From: Paramecium sonneborni
Lineage: Eukaryota > Ciliophora > Oligohymenophorea > Peniculida > Parameciidae
DNA: 64,000 bases
Direction: 5' to 3'
NCBI GenBank assembly: GCA_905182985.1
Contig: CAJJDN010000037.1
Coordinates: forward strand, 431,500-495,499
Shown here: positions 40,778 through 52,020 of the stretch, one piece after another
Layout: each line of letters begins with the position of its first letter
Position numbering within the stretch: position 1 is the first letter of the stretch
Program-made: the position numbers and the translations under genes
Notes under the pieces: model-generated
What the model was told of the DNA's origin: nothing
The model's input: only the letters and a program-made list of their open reading frames with translations
The model's database searches: none

Positions 40778-41476
40778 ATGAAAAGAAAACAAACAATAAA
40801 TGCAGATTATCAAGATTTGATATAATAAGCAAAGAGCATGTTTAATTTAAGTTAAGATGAGATAAATGAAATTTCAATTGAAATGAAGAAATTTGATACT
40901 AAAGCAACTGGATATATAGGAAAACATGAAGTAGATGATGTATTAAGAGGTAGTTATATTGTTATTTAAATAAGATCTCAAACTTTTAGATAACGAGAAG
41001 TTAATAGCTAAATTTAATGAAGAATTAAAAATAATGAATGTCAAGGTTTTAGACTTTAAATAGGTTTGTGATTTATATTGTAAATTAAAACAATATTAGT
41101 AACAAATAAATGAAGAAGAAACTATCACTTAAGAATACAGTAAAGTTATAATATGATCTTTAGTTGATGCCTTTTGTGCTTTAGGAGGTTAACTTGATAA
41201 ATCAGGATTTGTATTAAAGTCTACTATAATTGAAACTATACAAAAAGAATTTGAACTAAACTTTGAATTAGATTCAATATTAGGTGATTTTCATGGAATT
41301 TAACTAGATTTCGATGAATTTTGTTAACTATTTGAAAATGCTGGAGATGATGGTAAATCATTTATTACTGTATCAATATGATCTAACTATAGAGTATTTC
41401 TTTATCAAAAAGAAATTAAAATGATTTCGTTGTCAGATACAAAGACTTTGAAAAATGGGAAAAGTTAGCTAATTGA
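40778..41476 (+). CDS. EF-hand (calmodulin-superfamily) protein
   Basis: About 208 residues after removing introns 40950-40974 (25 nt), 41140-41163 (24 nt) and 41370-41392 (23 nt). It begins MKRKQTINADYQDLIQQ and has a first EF-hand-like unit EISIEMKKFDTKATGYIGKHEVDDVL. A second region is EYIDAFCALGGQLDKSGFVLKSTIIETI and a third FELDSILGDFHGIQLDFDEFCQLF-like. The loops are degenerate: DTKATGYIGKHE keeps the acidic ends, while the second loop is shortened. Calcium binding is therefore likely at one site at most. The arrangement of N-terminal and C-terminal lobes joined by a long helix resembles axonemal calmodulin-like proteins of the EFCAB/dynein-regulatory type, but I cannot assign a name. 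Confidence 0.82.
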
Positions 41477-41673
41477 ATTCAAATTTGTTTTATGTTTCTA
41501 ATTTATAGAAACTGTTTAATAAAATATATTAAATTTATAAAATTTATCAAAACATTAAAAATTATATTACTTTTTGAAGATTTTCATTATAATTCACATA
41601 ATTATTTGTTTAAATAATAACAACATAATTATTGATTAATGATATTTAATAATGTTAAATTTTTAACAGTTAT

Positions 41674-43779
41674 TCATAATTTTCCTTTTATTAATTTTAA
41701 TAATACACCTTATTCCCAATTCGCACTTAATTCATCACAATTTATTCTTTTTAGCATTCCTTCTCCATGAGGAAGATCATTTTCAAATAAGCCAAAGAAT
41801 TCACTATTGTCTGTTAAGTACCATTATCCTTATCCATTTTTTCTAAATAATAATTAAATATCATACTTTCCATCTAAAAATTATCCTACATAATATTTCC
41901 AATATCCTTTTTCCTGAACTTCTCTCAATAATGAATAATTAATTTAATGATGAATAACAGGATGCTCATTATATAAAGTACCAGCATGAAATTAATCTTA
42001 TAAAAATTTTCCTTCAAATTAGAGTTTCCCATTTTCAAAATATAGTTTGCCTTCTCCATTTTTCTTGCCTTAAAGAATTTCTCCCTAATATTTAATTTTA
42101 GTTTTTTAATCATCATAATATAATCTTTATTCAGATTCTTAATTAATATCTGATAAAACATTTCGAGTCGCAGTTTCAATATGATCTAAAGATTAAGATT
42201 GTAATTATTAGCTTCTCTCAGTATTAATTTTGCTTAAACCCTCATATGGTTTATTAATTTCTTAGTTTTAAAAGGATTATACATTTTCAGGATTAGATAC
42301 AAACTTGCCATTCTTCCAAATTCCAATAATCTTTTTTGAATCTTTTGTAATAAATGAACCATATCCATCAATAACATCATACACAAAAGATCCAATAAAA
42401 TATTCTTGATTTGTTAAAGTTAATCTACCTTCTCCATGTTTCCTTTTATATATATAGATATTATACTTTCCATTTTAAAAAGATCCTTCATACCACTTAG
42501 CATATTTTTCTATATTTGTGAGATCTTGATATGGGAATGAATTTTCCAAAACCATAGTGTTAAAATAATTTAAAGTACCAAACTCATGATATTATCCTTA
42601 ATTGAAAAATCCCTCATAGAGAAGTTCATTTTTCTTAGTAAATAGTTTACCTATTTTATGAAATATTAATACCCTGTCCTTGATACTTTTTATTCTCTAA
42701 AACACCATAATAAGTGAGATTTTCATCAATTAATTTTGAATTCCAAATTGATTTACTTAATTTTAATTTATGATCATGAAGTTTACTATTGAATGATTAT
42801 TCAATTTTAGATACAGCATCTTTGATATGAACTTCTGATTCTTTTTATTTAATTTCAGAAAATAAATTAATTTCATTTTTTATAGGTTTTATTTCTGGAT
42901 TTATTACAAGAGATATAATGCGTGAATTTTTATTTAATTTAGCATATAATTACTAATAATTAGGTCTTCTAACTAAATCTAAATCTAACATTTCAATAAC
43001 TGAGTCAATCATTTTCCCCTTATAATATATGCTTTATTGACGAAGCACATTAATTCTCTCTGCCAAGAGATTTTCATTGATTTTAAATTTTAAATAAATA
43101 TCTCTGCTTTTTTATTCTATTTGATATTGATAAAAATACTTGTGATTAATTCTAATATAAGCATTCCAAAAGAAAAAATTTAAACTCTATCTGGATCACA
43201 ATGACCTTATTGAAATTCTTCTGGTGAAGGGAAACCCGACATTTCAAACTATTTAGAATTTTTGGATTAATATTCTTATAGTTCTTAATAGAATGATTTA
43301 GTTTCAACAAATGGTTTTATTTTCCATATAACACCATCACTTGTATAAATATTTTCATATCCTAGAAACTATTTCTTTGATCCAAGTTTAAATTATGCAT
43401 TTGTAATTGATATCGTTAGATCAGTGATTTATTATGGAGTCAAACAATTATCTTTTGTTTTTTTTTATAAATATTCTCTTAAATTATAAGATGGATGCTC
43501 TGTTAAAATGTTCAAACAATAATACTTTTAAAACAATTTGTCGAATTATTTTTACTAAATGTTTTCTATCTTAGCCAATCCAGGTAGATTTTCTTTTTAA
43601 ATATCTGCCGCTATTTTTAATTCTTCTTCAAAAGAATTATCGCTTGATTTAAGAAACCAGAAATCGTATTTGTTATTCTCTGAACTTTCATAAACTTTAT
43701 AAAATCCTTTATCAAGGATAAGGTTCATTTTTTTTAATTCTGGAAGAAATGCTTCTTCAACACTATCAACATTACCCAT
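41674..43779 (-). CDS. N-myristoylatable protein with degenerate kinase domain and C-terminal MORN repeats
   Basis: It starts MGNVDSVEEAFLPELKK at 43779; Gly2-Asn3 with Ser/Val downstream fits an N-myristoylation signal. The first 330 residues follow a kinase-like path: C-lobe pieces SDGVIWKIKPFVETKSF, FPSPEEFQQGHCDPDRVQIFSFGMLILELIT, a 23-nt intron (43117-43139), and DSVIEMLDLDLVRRPNYQQL, resembling the APE, DxWSFG and RRP motifs. I see no glycine-rich loop, VAIK lysine or HRD motif, so it is probably a pseudokinase. The C-terminal half consists of MORN-type units rich in Gly/Tyr/Glu, ending GLFENDLPHGEGMLKRI and LKLIKGKL. MORN repeats often contact membranes or the cytoskeleton. Further introns in the MORN part are likely. 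TGA 41674-41676. Confidence 0.78.
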
Positions 43780-44039
43780 TAATTATTTAATATATTAATA
43801 ATAGCAAAATATATTATGAATATAAGAATATTTCAAATATATCATTTTAAAAAATACAATTAGAGAAAAGTAAATATAGGCACTCAATTAGAAACTGGGC
43901 AAAAAGCTTATTAATATTTCATACAATTATCTAGTAGTGTAAGTAAAGTTTAAAATGAAAGAGATGTTAATTTAATCATGCAATATATATATGGTAGGAG
44001 AATTATTTTAATACATTTTATAGTATTATTGAAATATCA
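43780..44039. other. Intergenic spacer
   Basis: Promoter side of the MORN/kinase-like gene; no supported frame. Confidence 0.45.
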
Positions 44040-44372
44040 GAGAAAAAAGCATTTAAAATTTACCTATTGATTATCGGTTGTTATTCTAAATAATATAGGA
44101 ATAAGCATATAGATATATGAAACCAGAAAACTTTTTATTTGACTCAAAATTAAATATAAAAATAGTAGATTTTGTTCATTTATTTACATATAACCAAAAA
44201 GAATTATTATGAACAGCATTGCATTGTGATTTTATACCTTTGAATATTAAAACACAAATCATGTTATACAAAAAAATCATAGCTAAAGAATTAACATTAC
44301 CTAATGATTGTCAAATAATGCTAAAGATTTAGAAGAACAATAAATTCTCATTAGGATATGAAAATATTTAGG
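44040..44372 (+). pseudogene. Protein-kinase catalytic-loop remnant
   Basis: Around 44105-44165 the plus strand reads a kinase catalytic loop in broken form: a codon run for KHID, a two-base shift, then MKPENFLFDSKLNIKIVDFV. The intact motif would be HxDxKPEN..(L)xIKIxDFG. Here DFG has become DFV and the frame is broken between the Asp and Lys-Pro-Glu-Asn. Downstream a TGA occurs within 40 codons, and fragments such as KELTLPNDCQIMLKIQ cannot be joined. This is best explained as a decayed copy of a Ser/Thr kinase gene. Confidence 0.55.
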
Positions 44373-46546
44373 TACAACAATTTAATAATTAATAAATATA
44401 AAAATATAAAAAAGAAGCTATTTAACAATGGTTTAATCATAAGGGTTAAATATATCAATTTTAGATTCCATCTATAATAACTCATCAATACAGAATTAAT
44501 ATACAAGCAATGATGGTTAATCCTTTAATATCAAATTATCGTTTCTATTAACAATACTTGACAGTAATCTGATTACTATTAAAATAAAATACTATCAAAC
44601 CTGAATCCCCTAAATCTAATATGCTTTTATTACATATCAATAAATAACCTCAGAAAATCTTAATATACCTTTGTTACCACCTTTAATTAAAAGCCATTAC
44701 CCAAATTGCTAACAATTCAATCTCTATGTTAGCACTTGTAGTAATAATCTTTAATGCCCACTAATTGAAAATAAATAGAAGAGCCCTGGATTTTGATTAA
44801 AATAAAACTAAAGTAATTTTCTTTGAATAATATTTTACAGGGAGTGATGGTTCTCCTGTGCTATCTCTGAATATAATCTTTTAAAAAATACAAAGATGCT
44901 CTATTAAAGATACATAAAGGAACATTCAGTTCTAAATATGCTACCGACAAATATCTTCATTTATTATTTGAAGATCTCAAAAAATTCATGAAAAATTTTC
45001 AAATAAATATCTTATTAGTAATTTTTATTTCTAAAATATAGCGAAATTACCTATGATATTCATTGTTAATTTAATCTCAACATTAAATTTGAAATTTCTT
45101 AAAGATAGATTTGTAATTGTGATAATTTATACTTATAGAAATGTTATCATTTAACTGGAAACTTGAATAAATGTTAGGATACTTTAAAAAAACTTGTTAA
45201 TTGTAACATATTTGAATTTTTCACATTCCTTTTTTATTAGTTAAAATAAAAAATTATTAAAAAAAAAAATATGAGTGATGTGATAGGGCCTCATTTAACT
45301 AATTTTGTACCTCTATCTCTTTTGAATAGACCTTTAGTCGAAGATGAAATGGAATAATCTTAAAATTATACCACAAAATATCAATCATAATAAATTATCA
45401 ATCGCATAAAAAAAACTATTAGATTTAATGAAGATATTGCAGTGCTGTATTTTTCTTANTACAACAATTTAATAATTAATAAATATAAAAATATAAAAAA
45501 GAAGCTATTTAACAATGGTTTAATCATAAGGGTTAAATATATCAATTTTAGATTCCATCTATAATAACTCATCAATACAGAATTAATATACAAGCAATGA
45601 TGGTTAATCCTTTAATATCAAATTATCGTTTCTATTAACAATACTTGACAGTAATCTGATTACTATTAAAATAAAATACTATCAAACCTGAATCCCCTAA
45701 ATCTAATATGCTTTTATTACATATCAATAAATAACCTCAGAAAATCTTAATATACCTTTGTTACCACCTTTAATTAAAAGCCATTACCCAAATTGCTAAC
45801 AATTCAATCTCTATGTTAGCACTTGTAGTAATAATCTTTAATGCCCACTAATTGAAAATAAATAGAAGAGCCCTGGATTTTGATTAAAATAAAACTAAAG
45901 TAATTTTCTTTGAATAATATTTTACAGGGAGTGATGGTTCTCCTGTGCTATCTCTGAATATAATCTTTTAAAAAATACAAAGATGCTCTATTAAAGATAC
46001 ATAAAGGAACATTCAGTTCTAAATATGCTACCGACAAATATCTTCATTTATTATTTGAAGATCTCAAAAAATTCATGAAAAATTTTCAAATAAATATCTT
46101 ATTAGTAATTTTTATTTCTAAAATATAGCGAAATTACCTATGATATTCATTGTTAATTTAATCTCAACATTAAATTTGAAATTTCTTAAAGATAGATTTG
46201 TAATTGTGATAATTTATACTTATAGAAATGTTATCATTTAACTGGAAACTTGAATAAATGTTAGGATACTTTAAAAAAACTTGTTAATTGTAACATATTT
46301 GAATTTTTCACATTCCTTTTTTATTAGTTAAAATAAAAAATTATTAAAAAAAAAAATATGAGTGATGTGATAGGGCCTCATTTAACTAATTTTGTACCTC
46401 TATCTCTTTTGAATAGACCTTTAGTCGAAGATGAAATGGAATAATCTTAAAATTATACCACAAAATATCAATCATAATAAATTATCAATCGCATAAAAAA
46501 AACTATTAGATTTAATGAAGATATTGCAGTGCTGTATTTTTCTTAA
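44373..46546. repeat. Perfect 1,087-bp direct duplication around a single n (probable assembly overlap)
   Basis: Bases 44373-45458 recur from 45460 with a constant offset of 1,087. The first copy ends at the lone ambiguous base n at 45459, exactly where the second copy begins, and the second copy continues into unique sequence after 46546. I compared several landmark strings, including the poly-A tract before the ATGAGTGATG motif, and saw no difference. A perfect repeat ending at an n is what two overlapping contig ends produce when a scaffolder does not merge them. Confidence 0.85.
45271..45459 (+). other. Duplicated 5' fragment of the 46358 gene (assembly copy)
   Basis: This is the same ATG and first 62 codons as the gene at 46358, cut off by the n at 45459. 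It should not be annotated as a separate gene. Confidence 0.85.
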
Positions 46547-46639
46547 TCAGATCCTGTTAAATCAATCTCAAAGTCTTTGAAACAGCTGAAAATTAATTCT
46601 TCTATGAAATGGGTTAACCCTTCAATTATTGAATGTTGA
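46358..46639 (+). CDS. Small uncharacterised protein, paralogue of the next gene (copy 1)
   Basis: Frame of 93 codons starting MSDVIGPHLTNFVPLSLL and ending MKWVNPSIIEC then TGA 46637-46639. It shares a pattern with the gene 44 bp downstream: an early IGP..., a basic patch followed by FN (KKTIRFNEDIAVLYFSQSDP here, KKVKFNLNIVHCQFNQKEP there) and a C-terminal helix ending WVNP. The KKTIRF element resembles a loose RVxF-type docking motif. No known domain is recognised. Its 5' part lies in the assembly duplication. Confidence 0.6.
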
Positions 46640-46682
46640 TATGAATAGTTATTTTAGTTCTTTTTTTATAAGAAATTATAAT

Positions 46683-47030
46683 ATGATCTAATTTAATTCA
46701 AACCCTCTCATTGGACCAAAACCTATTTTTATGTAACCTCTAGATTCATATTAAAATCACGATATTGATGACACTTAATGCACAGATGACTTTACAAATA
46801 AATTTTTATCATAAACAAATAACTCACTATAAGAAACTCTTCACAATTAGATAGACTAAGGTAAGAAAAAAAAAGACACTAAGAAAAAGGTTAAGTTCAA
46901 TTTAAATATTGTTCACTGTTAATTTAATCAAAAAGAACCTGCTATTGCAATTAGAAGACTAGTTTAAAAGTTGATTAATTAGAAACCTCATCTTGAATGG
47001 GTAAATCCATAGATCTAAAAAAACTCATGA
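46683..47030 (+). CDS. Small uncharacterised protein, paralogue of the previous gene (copy 2)
   Basis: Frame of 115 codons from ATG 46683 (MIQFNSNPLIGPKPIFMQ) to TGA 47028-47030. A basic segment KKKKDTKKKVKFNLNI is followed by VHCQFNQKEPAIAIRRLVQK and HLEWVNPQIQKNS. Residue spacing from KVKFN to WVNP matches copy 1 almost exactly, supporting an old tandem duplication. KVKF fits an RVxF-type PP1-docking consensus, but the motif is short and common in lysine-rich proteins. Function unknown. Confidence 0.6.
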
Positions 47031-47527
47031 TTCTAATTTTCATATTTATACTTTTTTTTTACAATTATTATTCAATAAAGAACGATGTTGTGCTATAGGC
47101 ATGAATAATTTGATAACTCTCCGATTATTTTATGTCGTTTTTTATTAACTTTTCTTAAAAAGGAGTTTAAAATTAGATTTCCAATTCTTTTTTAAGACCC
47201 AATATAAAAAATTAAATCATTCGGAAAATAAAATATTTTTATAAATCTTAGTCAATAAGATTATTGAAATTTAATTAAAGTAATATTTAATGAAATTTAT
47301 GATACAAGCTTTGAATAATAAATTATATTAACTACAACAAAATAATTTATATTTGTTTAAGAAGGATCCTCTAATGTTTTAAAAAAATTAATTCTAATAA
47401 TTATAAATTTCTTAATTATTATTTTTTTTAATTATGAAACCTTTTAAAACTTATTTTAATTAAGAATGATAATGAATCATTATTTTTTAATTAATTTATT
47501 TTAAATTTAACAGATTGATTTATATAT
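47031..47527. other. AT-rich intergenic, convergent tails
   Basis: About 500 bp between two convergent genes with homopolymer A/T runs and no supported frame on either strand. Confidence 0.5.
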
Positions 47528-48283
47528 TCAACATTAGCATTACTAAGTTTCTTATTCCTTTTCTGTGCTTTTGGCTGACCATAAATTAACATTTTTTTAT
47601 TCATCTTCTTGTTTTCTATCAGAAGTTGTTAAGCTTTCTTCTGTTCTTTATGATGATGTAGATGATTACTTGATATTTTAAATAAAATACTCTTTATTAT
47701 TTTCTTTTATTTTTTTTATCTTATACTAATTAATCCCTTTTTGCCATCAATTTGATAGCAATTTTTTTGAAGGCTTCTTCCACTCCATCAGCAGTTTTGG
47801 CACTAGTTTCAAAAAAAACCATGTTTCTTTTTTAAGCATATTCTTGCACTCTTTCACTTTATACTTATTTTGCATTAAGATCTGATTTATTTCCCAATAA
47901 TAATAATTCTGCATTTTTTTCAGCATAACTTTCAATTTCATTCAACCAAAATTTTTCAATATCATCAAATGATTATTAACATGTTGTATCATAAACAATA
48001 ACTATTCTAAAATTGATTTATAAAGTAGATACGCATCAGCTCCTTTATAATATGCATTAGTAATTGTTCTAAATCTTTCTTATCCAGCAGTATCCCAAAT
48101 TTGTAATTTTAAACCTTTATTATCTACTTTTAAAGATTTGAATCTAAAATCAACTCCAATTGTGGTTATATAGTTTTCACTAAATGTATCATCCGCAAAT
48201 CTTAATAAAAGAGCCGACTTTCCAACTCCACTATTGCCAATTATAACTAATTTAAACAAATAATCGTATTCTCTGTTACTCAT
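47528..48283 (-). CDS. Rab-family small GTPase (Rab1/Ypt1-like) with C-terminal CxC
   Basis: Vesicle-trafficking GTPase. It starts [20 protein letters not shown] then GKSALLLRF (P-loop), [16 protein letters not shown] (effector Thr), [30 protein letters not shown] (guanine base, NKxD) and [16 protein letters not shown] (SAK). Introns of 26 nt (48007-48032) and 22 nt (47669-47690) are needed. The second is decisive: only with it removed does the protein end ETQQCQC, a CxC prenylation motif before TGA 47528-47530; unspliced it would end without cysteines. About 235 residues, slightly long owing to a Lys/Ser/Gln-rich hypervariable tail. Rab1 is chosen from the [28 protein letters not shown] and [10 protein letters not shown] stretches, but an expanded ciliate Rab set makes the exact subfamily uncertain. 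Confidence 0.93.
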
Positions 48284-48450
48284 TTGAACTTATTTTAATA
48301 TAATAAAATATCAGAATATTATTGATTTGAATTTGATAAATTAGTATAATAATAATTCAAAAAAAATAAAAATTAAGATAGTTGTGAGATGATAAATAAA
48401 TGGAATTTATTTAAATGAAAAGATTTAAGATTAATAATTAGTGATATAAA

Positions 48451-49732
48451 TCAATCCTATTAATGCAAATCTTCTCTTTTAATTTTTTATTCTTCAATTA
48501 ACTAATCAATTTCATTTTTTTCAAACCATTTAATTCTTTTTCCTTCATTCCATTCTCCAACTTTAACTTCTTTATTTTATAAATAATAGATTCCAATTCC
48601 ATGTTATCTTCCTAAAATAATAATATTTATAATATAACCTTATATCCAGGTTCCTATATACTTTCTTCCATCAGCCCATTCAAAAACACCTTTACCATGT
48701 TTTTTATCTTCTTCATATTCCTAGAATATATAGGAATGATTACACCAGTATATTTACGACCATCTTGCCATATAATTTATCCTTTGCCATGCATTTTATT
48801 TTTTTTCCATTATCCTTTATAAACTCTTTTATCTGGCCAAATATAAGTTCCTTCTCCATGTATATCATTTTATAAGAATTCACCTTAAAAATAGAATAAT
48901 ACGTATATACCATCATATCTTGAACCATCAGCAAAGTTTAATATACCTTTACCATGTTTTTTACCTTCAAAATATTAACCTTCATATTTAGCTCCATCTG
49001 GCCAATTTTCTACACCTCTACCATGTTATTTATCATTTTCCCACTAGGAAATAGAATATAATATTTACTTCTCCTTCATATTTTGCTCCATTTACATGAA
49101 TATATGTTCCTTTACCATTTGCTTTATCATTTTTCCATTCTCCATCATATACATCACCATCTGCATGAGTTAATTTACCCTAAATATAATTATTTACTTT
49201 TTACTCTTCCTGAAGATTTATCTTCTACCCATTCTCCTTCATAAATTGAACCATCTGGCCATTTTTATTTACCCTATCCATCTCTCATTCCATTTTTCCA
49301 CTCTCCTTCATATACAGCACCTGATTCTAATTATATAGGAGGTAATTTCTTTCTATCAACACAATTCATTGTACTTTTAATTAAATCATTCCCTTCTTAA
49401 TTACTTGCTACATTCATACTAACTGAATGGTTTGCAGATATATTTAATTATTTATCTATTTCTTATGATTTTTTTGAATTCTCATCAGGGTTCTTATTAG
49501 GAACTTCTTTTGCAGATTCTTTTTTTGTTTCTTTTTTTTAATCTTTCTTTTATTTTTATTATTCTTAATCAATCGTAAATCTTTCATGATCTTTTACTTA
49601 AACTTTTTATTCCTCTTTTTTTTGATCATTTTCTTAATTATCAGTCTTAGGCTTTACTTTTTCTTTTGTCAATCTAATTTCTGTATTGTCATTCTCTTTA
49701 TTTGCACAACAAGATTAGCAATTTGCTCCCAT
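48451..49732 (-). CDS. MORN-repeat protein with N-terminal myristoylation/palmitoylation motif
   Basis: The N-terminus [14 protein letters not shown] combines a Gly2 myristoylation site with three nearby cysteines suited to palmitoylation, implying tight membrane attachment. A Lys/Glu/Gln-rich linker of about 90 residues follows. From about residue 110, MORN units run in series: [75 protein letters not shown], and so on to the C-terminus ending KREDLHQQD. Several introns of about 25 nt interrupt the repeat region, for example after EDKSSG and after KYEGE. Such MORN proteins typically serve as membrane-associated scaffolds. The stop is TGA at 48451-48453. Roughly 390 residues; the exact repeat count depends on intron choices. 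Confidence 0.85.
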
Positions 49733-49929
49733 TATGTAATTTTCTTATATAAATTAATATTTATATTTAACAATGTTTTTAATTAACAGTAAAAAAATGG
49801 TAGTCTAACATCATACTAAAACTCTCATAATTTATTCTAATTAAGATTTTTAAATTGTTTAAAATTTAGATAAAGTATATTCATATTTAAAATAAGTATT
49901 GATATTAAAAACTAAATAAATTAAATATA

Positions 49930-51512
49930 TCATAAAAGCTATATGGAATGTCCTCCTAATAATCCTCTTTATTAGATTTGATCACAAACTTAAGTTAATT
50001 ATTTAAGACATATTTCCAAAGCTGATTCATCCTCATATCCTAATTCAACTAAAATAAAATAATTAAAAAAAATACTTAATAAACTTCTATTGATGTAATC
50101 ACATACTCTTTCTCTTTATTGTTAACTTATGAGGCCTCTTAAAAAGCTAGTTCCAATATCATCATAACAAATCAATCCCAATATATTTTCAACCTTCATT
50201 TTAATAGGATTAAATTTCTCATCAACACATTCTACTTAATAATGCAAATGTTAACTCAAATGCATTTAACCCAATACAATTGCCTCTTAAACTTTATCTT
50301 TTTTCACTAAGTTTATGAATTATATAAATACTTAATTCAATAAAGTATTAGGAATACAAAGTCTATTAGACTCCTTCTTTTTATAAAAATCTTGGTATCA
50401 TATCTAATAGAATATCAAATACTTCTCCTATTTTACCTTCTCTTATGAATTTTTGAATTTCTTAATTTTAATATAAAACTTACTTATTCTTTCTTAATTG
50501 ACTAATTAATCTTTTAAGAATGCTTATTCAGCTATTTAATTGAGTTCATTATTGTTTTCTTACTCATCCAAATAAAATCCACTTACTTTCCTCTCGATAG
50601 ATGAAATTTATTAGAAATTAGGACTTTACAATCCACTTAATTTTCTTTATAGTGCAGACATTGGGGTCATTTATAGACTCTATTTTAATTTAAAATCACC
50701 ATCACATTACTATTCTTCTTCATATATCATTTCATCTTGTTTTTTTTCTAATCTCATATTCTCATTTTCTTAAAGAGAACTCTCTCTTTCAAATTATTTC
50801 AAAGAATTTAAATATCCCTAACTCCATAAATACTCTTAAATAATTAAATGAAGACTGTAAGGAGAAACATCTTATTTATCGATTTCTTATATTATATCAT
50901 TCTTTTCCTTTTACAATACTTTCTAAAAATCATAAATCATAGGACTAGCTCCTAAATTAAATTTTAAAATCACTGCATCTCCACAAACCACTGTTGGATA
51001 CAATGGTTCTTTAAAATCAATCTTTACTGTATTTAAACTTCGATCTCCATTACATGTAAAGAATATTTCCTATTTATGAATTCCACATCCTACAACATCA
51101 TCTTACTTATATGGATTTAATTTTAAATCTATCTCTTGTTTTTTTAGTATAACTTTTCCATCAGAATAGTATCCTATACTTCCACCTATGATACCTAAAG
51201 GCTTGCTTATTTAATAATTATCATATGCCAATCCAATTGATATTGTACTATATTTATTATTAATCAATATTACTTCTTCGCATTTTCCTTTTTCAGGATT
51301 TTTACTTCAAAGTAATAAAATGGTGATGTGATAGCCTAGTCTGTTTAAAAACAAACAAGTTCATGAGCTTCCTAGTTTGGAGAGAATCTCACTGTCAATC
51401 CATCATTATCATATAAGGTATTCTATTACTTTCTTCTATTTAATTTAGCATTTTTTAGAATGCTATTATCTTATATTTTCACTACTGTATTTATGTAGGG
51501 TTCTACTTACAT
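49930..51512 (-). CDS. RanBPM-like protein: SPRY + LisH/CTLH + CRA domains (probable CTLH/GID-complex type)
   Basis: The start is taken as MQVEPYINTVVKIQ at 51512; an in-frame ATG at 51599 would add 29 residues. The SPRY domain runs VRFSPNQEAHELVCFQTDQ, FYYFEV, STISIGLAYD, GGSIGYYSDGK, DDVVGCGIHKQEIFFTCNG and LYPTVVCGDAVILKFNLG. Then comes a LisH-like SLHLIIQEYLWSQGYLNSLK, an insert, CTLH-type IREGKIGEVFDILLDMIPRF, and CRA-type IVLGQMHLSQHLHYQV plus the MKVENILGLICYDDIG stretch. This order is that of RanBP9/10, which are subunits of the CTLH/GID E3 ligase. Between FYYFEV and PEKGKCEEV the frame slips by one base at a five-A run (about 51299-51303); six As would restore it, so a sequencing indel is likely. 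Ends QLL and TGA 49930-49932. Confidence 0.85.
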
Positions 51513-51749
51513 TATATTTAATTTAAATTAATCAAATATTATAGTCTTCTAAAGATTATCTAGTTGTTTATTAATATAATTTATAGATATTCTTATCATT
51601 AATAAAATACAATATCAAAAGTGTTAAAGAATTACTTCTCAAATACTCTTACACAATTTTAATCAGAAATAGAATTAGCTTCATTAATAAGAAAAGCCGT
51701 AGCTCTTAATCCAAACTTTTAATTATAGCTATTTCTATTATGTCAACAA

Positions 51750-52020
51750 TGATAAAATCATGTTATCAATTTTAGAACAGAATAAGTTGAATATTAAGAA
51801 ATTTTTCATCAAATTCTCTTTTTGTGAATTCAACAACTTTAAATTATTTTTTAATACTCTTTTCATACAATATCATTAACTAATTATTAAAAGAGAAAAC
51901 AAGATAGCATATTCTTCCTTATTAGAATATACATATATATTATTCTTAGAATCATTTATAAATAAATTTGTTTCCACTAAATTTTCAGCCAACAAAATTC
52001 CTTTAATATTGAAATTTTCT
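51750..52020 (-). pseudogene. Frameshifted short coding fragment
   Basis: On the minus strand MLAENLVETNLFIN...NNIYVYSNKEEYAILFS is followed, one frame over, by FNNQLMILYEKSIKKQ and VVEFTKREFDEKFLNIQLIL with a stop soon after. The two halves look like one small protein broken by a single-base slip near 51888-51895. It could equally be a sequencing error in a real small gene. No family is recognised. The first part is present a second time from 53134 because of the duplication around the gap. Confidence 0.4.

Noticed and set aside
45271..45459. Apparent extra gene copy upstream of 46358
   Set aside because: Exact copy ending at an ambiguous base; treated as an assembly overlap.
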